From: Schaalia dentiphila ATCC 17982
Lineage (GTDB): Bacteria > Actinomycetota > Actinomycetes > Actinomycetales > Actinomycetaceae
Assembly (NCBI RefSeq): GCF_000154225.1
Contig: NZ_DS264586.1
Coordinates: 1,208,527 to 1,272,526 of the forward strand
Direction of reading: 5' to 3'
DNA: 64,000 nucleotides
Position 1 is the stretch's first letter, and each line of letters opens with the position of its first letter. Positions 63,014-64,000 of this stretch are shown here, in pieces. Under the pieces are notes generated by a model that did not search any database, was not told the DNA's origin, and saw only the letters and a program-made list of their open reading frames with translations. The position numbers were made by a program, and so were the translations under genes.

Positions 63014-64000
63014 CTACGCCGCAGGCGTCGCCAGCCACGCGTCTATGTCGGCCTTCCAGGCCTCCTTGCGCGTCGGCGAGGCCAACGACGCGTCGATGGA
63101 AGACCGCGCCAGGTCGGCCAGAGCCTGGTCGGACAGACCGAAAACGTCGCGGGCGACCTCGTACTGGGCGACCAGGCGCGAGCGGAACAGCAGCGGGTCG
63201 TCGGCCGCCAGCGCGACGGTAGCCCCCGCCGAGATCAGCGTCGGCAACGGCACCTGCGAAAAGTCCGTGTAGACGCCCAGGTGCACGTTCGACGTGGGAC
63301 ACACCTCCAGGGCGATGCCCTCGTCGATGACGGCGCGCAGGAGCGCCGGATCTTCGCTGGTACGCACCCCGTGCCCGAGGCGGGCGGGGGCCAAAGCGGA
63401 GACTACCTCGCGCACGGAGGACGGGCCCAGGAGCTCGCCGCCGTGCGGAACACCTACGAGCCCGGCGCGGCGCGCGATGCGGAACGCAGGGGCAAACGAC
63501 GCCGTGGAGCCGACGCGCTCGTCGTTGGACAGGCCGAAACCCACGACGTCGCCGGGGCCATCCCCAGCAAACGACGCGGCCAGGCGCGCGAGCGTGCGCG
63601 CGTCCAACGGGTGCTTCATGCGCGACGCCGCGACGATCACCCCGATGTCGACGCCGGTATCGCGCGAGGCCAGGCGGGCCTCGTCGATGATGATCTCCAG
63701 GGCCGGGGTGATGCCCCCGACGTAGGGCGCGTAGGACGTGGGGTCGGCCTGGATCTCCATGCGCACGGAGCCCTCGGCGGCGTCGTCCTCGGCGGCCTCG
63801 CGGATGAGGCGGCGCATCGCGGCCTCGGAACGTACGAGGTGGCGCGCGGAGTCGTAGGCGCGCTGGAAACGGAACCAGCCGCGCCCGTCGGCCGGCATGG
63901 AGGCCGCGTCGATGTGCAGCAGATGAGGAGGTAGTCGCACGCCCTGTGCGCGCGCCATCTCGACCATGGTCGTGGGCCGCATGGCCCCCGTGAAGTGCAG
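63014..64000 (-). CDS. Adenosine deaminase-like protein (5' end outside window)
   Basis: 329 codons are visible, cut by the window edge. Metal-dependent amidohydrolase fold: LHFTGAMRP (remnant of the HxH metal motif region), VGFGLSNDE, PHGGE with the catalytic Glu nearby, LGHGVR, LEVCPTSNVHLG and ALAADDPLLF with the Asp pair. It deaminates adenosine or a related aminopurine in salvage. ADDP instead of the commoner TDDP is a small variation. Confidence 0.85.
   Translation of the reverse strand: MHFTGAMRPTTMVEMARAQGVRLPPHLLHIDAASMPADGRGWFRFQRAYDSARHLVRSEAAMRRLIREAAEDDAAEGSVRMEIQADPTSYAPYVGGITPALEIIIDEARLASRDTGVDIGVIVAASRMKHPLDARTLARLAASFAGDGPGDVVGFGLSNDERVGSTASFAPAFRIARRAGLVGVPHGGELLGPSSVREVVSALAPARLGHGVRTSEDPALLRAVIDEGIALEVCPTSNVHLGVYTDFSQVPLPTLISAGATVALAADDPLLFRSRLVAQYEVARDVFGLSDQALADLARSSIDASLASPTRKEAWKADIDAWLATPAA

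Overview
The window is high-GC, gene-dense DNA from an actinobacterium, most likely Actinomycetaceae of the oral or mucosal Actinomyces/Schaalia type. This is inferred from several things together: strong G/C bias at third codon positions, menaquinone plus a 14-subunit Complex I, an LAXTG-type sortase signal, ROK and GntR regulators, host-glycan (sialic acid, alpha-galactoside) catabolism, and several genes that look leaderless. No rRNA, phage, IS element or CRISPR array was seen.

Layout. 0.2-6.6 kb: menaquinone genes menC-menD, an HtrA-like protease, and divergent menF/menG. 6.7-10.0 kb: an accessory locus of lower GC with a frameshifted WXG100-like small protein (G8 tract), a large LXG/WXG-like protein and a secreted subtilase, resembling a type VII secretion cargo module without its core machinery. 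10.1-24.4 kb: a sugar regulon. It has a decayed copy and an intact copy of a DUF4832-type surface protein, a Gfo/Idh oxidoreductase, SIS isomerase, ROK kinase, PfkB kinase, class II aldolase, ROK repressor, an ABC importer without its own ATPase, and a GH36-type alpha-galactosidase. Two matching operator/promoter modules (11.4 and 19.4 kb) tie it together.

24.6-42.9 kb: a geranylgeranyl reductase-like flavoprotein, nuoA-N with almost every junction overlapping, and a polyprenyl diphosphate synthase. Menaquinone side-chain synthesis and modification thus bracket its major reductase. nuoI carries an in-frame amber codon with an intact 64-codon downstream frame. 42.9-43.7 kb is a repeat-rich noncoding island. 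43.7-47.5 kb holds ferredoxin-NADP reductase, HtpX, YajQ, tRNA-Tyr, tRNA-Thr, tRNA-Met and rpmG.

47.6-57.7 kb is a sialic acid cluster: cytoplasmic sialidase, FadR-type GntR regulator, family-5 ABC importer (with a permease-ATPase fusion), then NanA, NanK and NanE. 57.7-61.2 kb: MFS transporter, zinc-independent-looking quinone reductase and murB. 61.3-62.8 kb: a HepT/MntA-type toxin-antitoxin pair between two symmetric GGATAGGTT repeat arrays and a duplicated murB 3' end. The window ends inside an adenosine deaminase-like gene on the minus strand.
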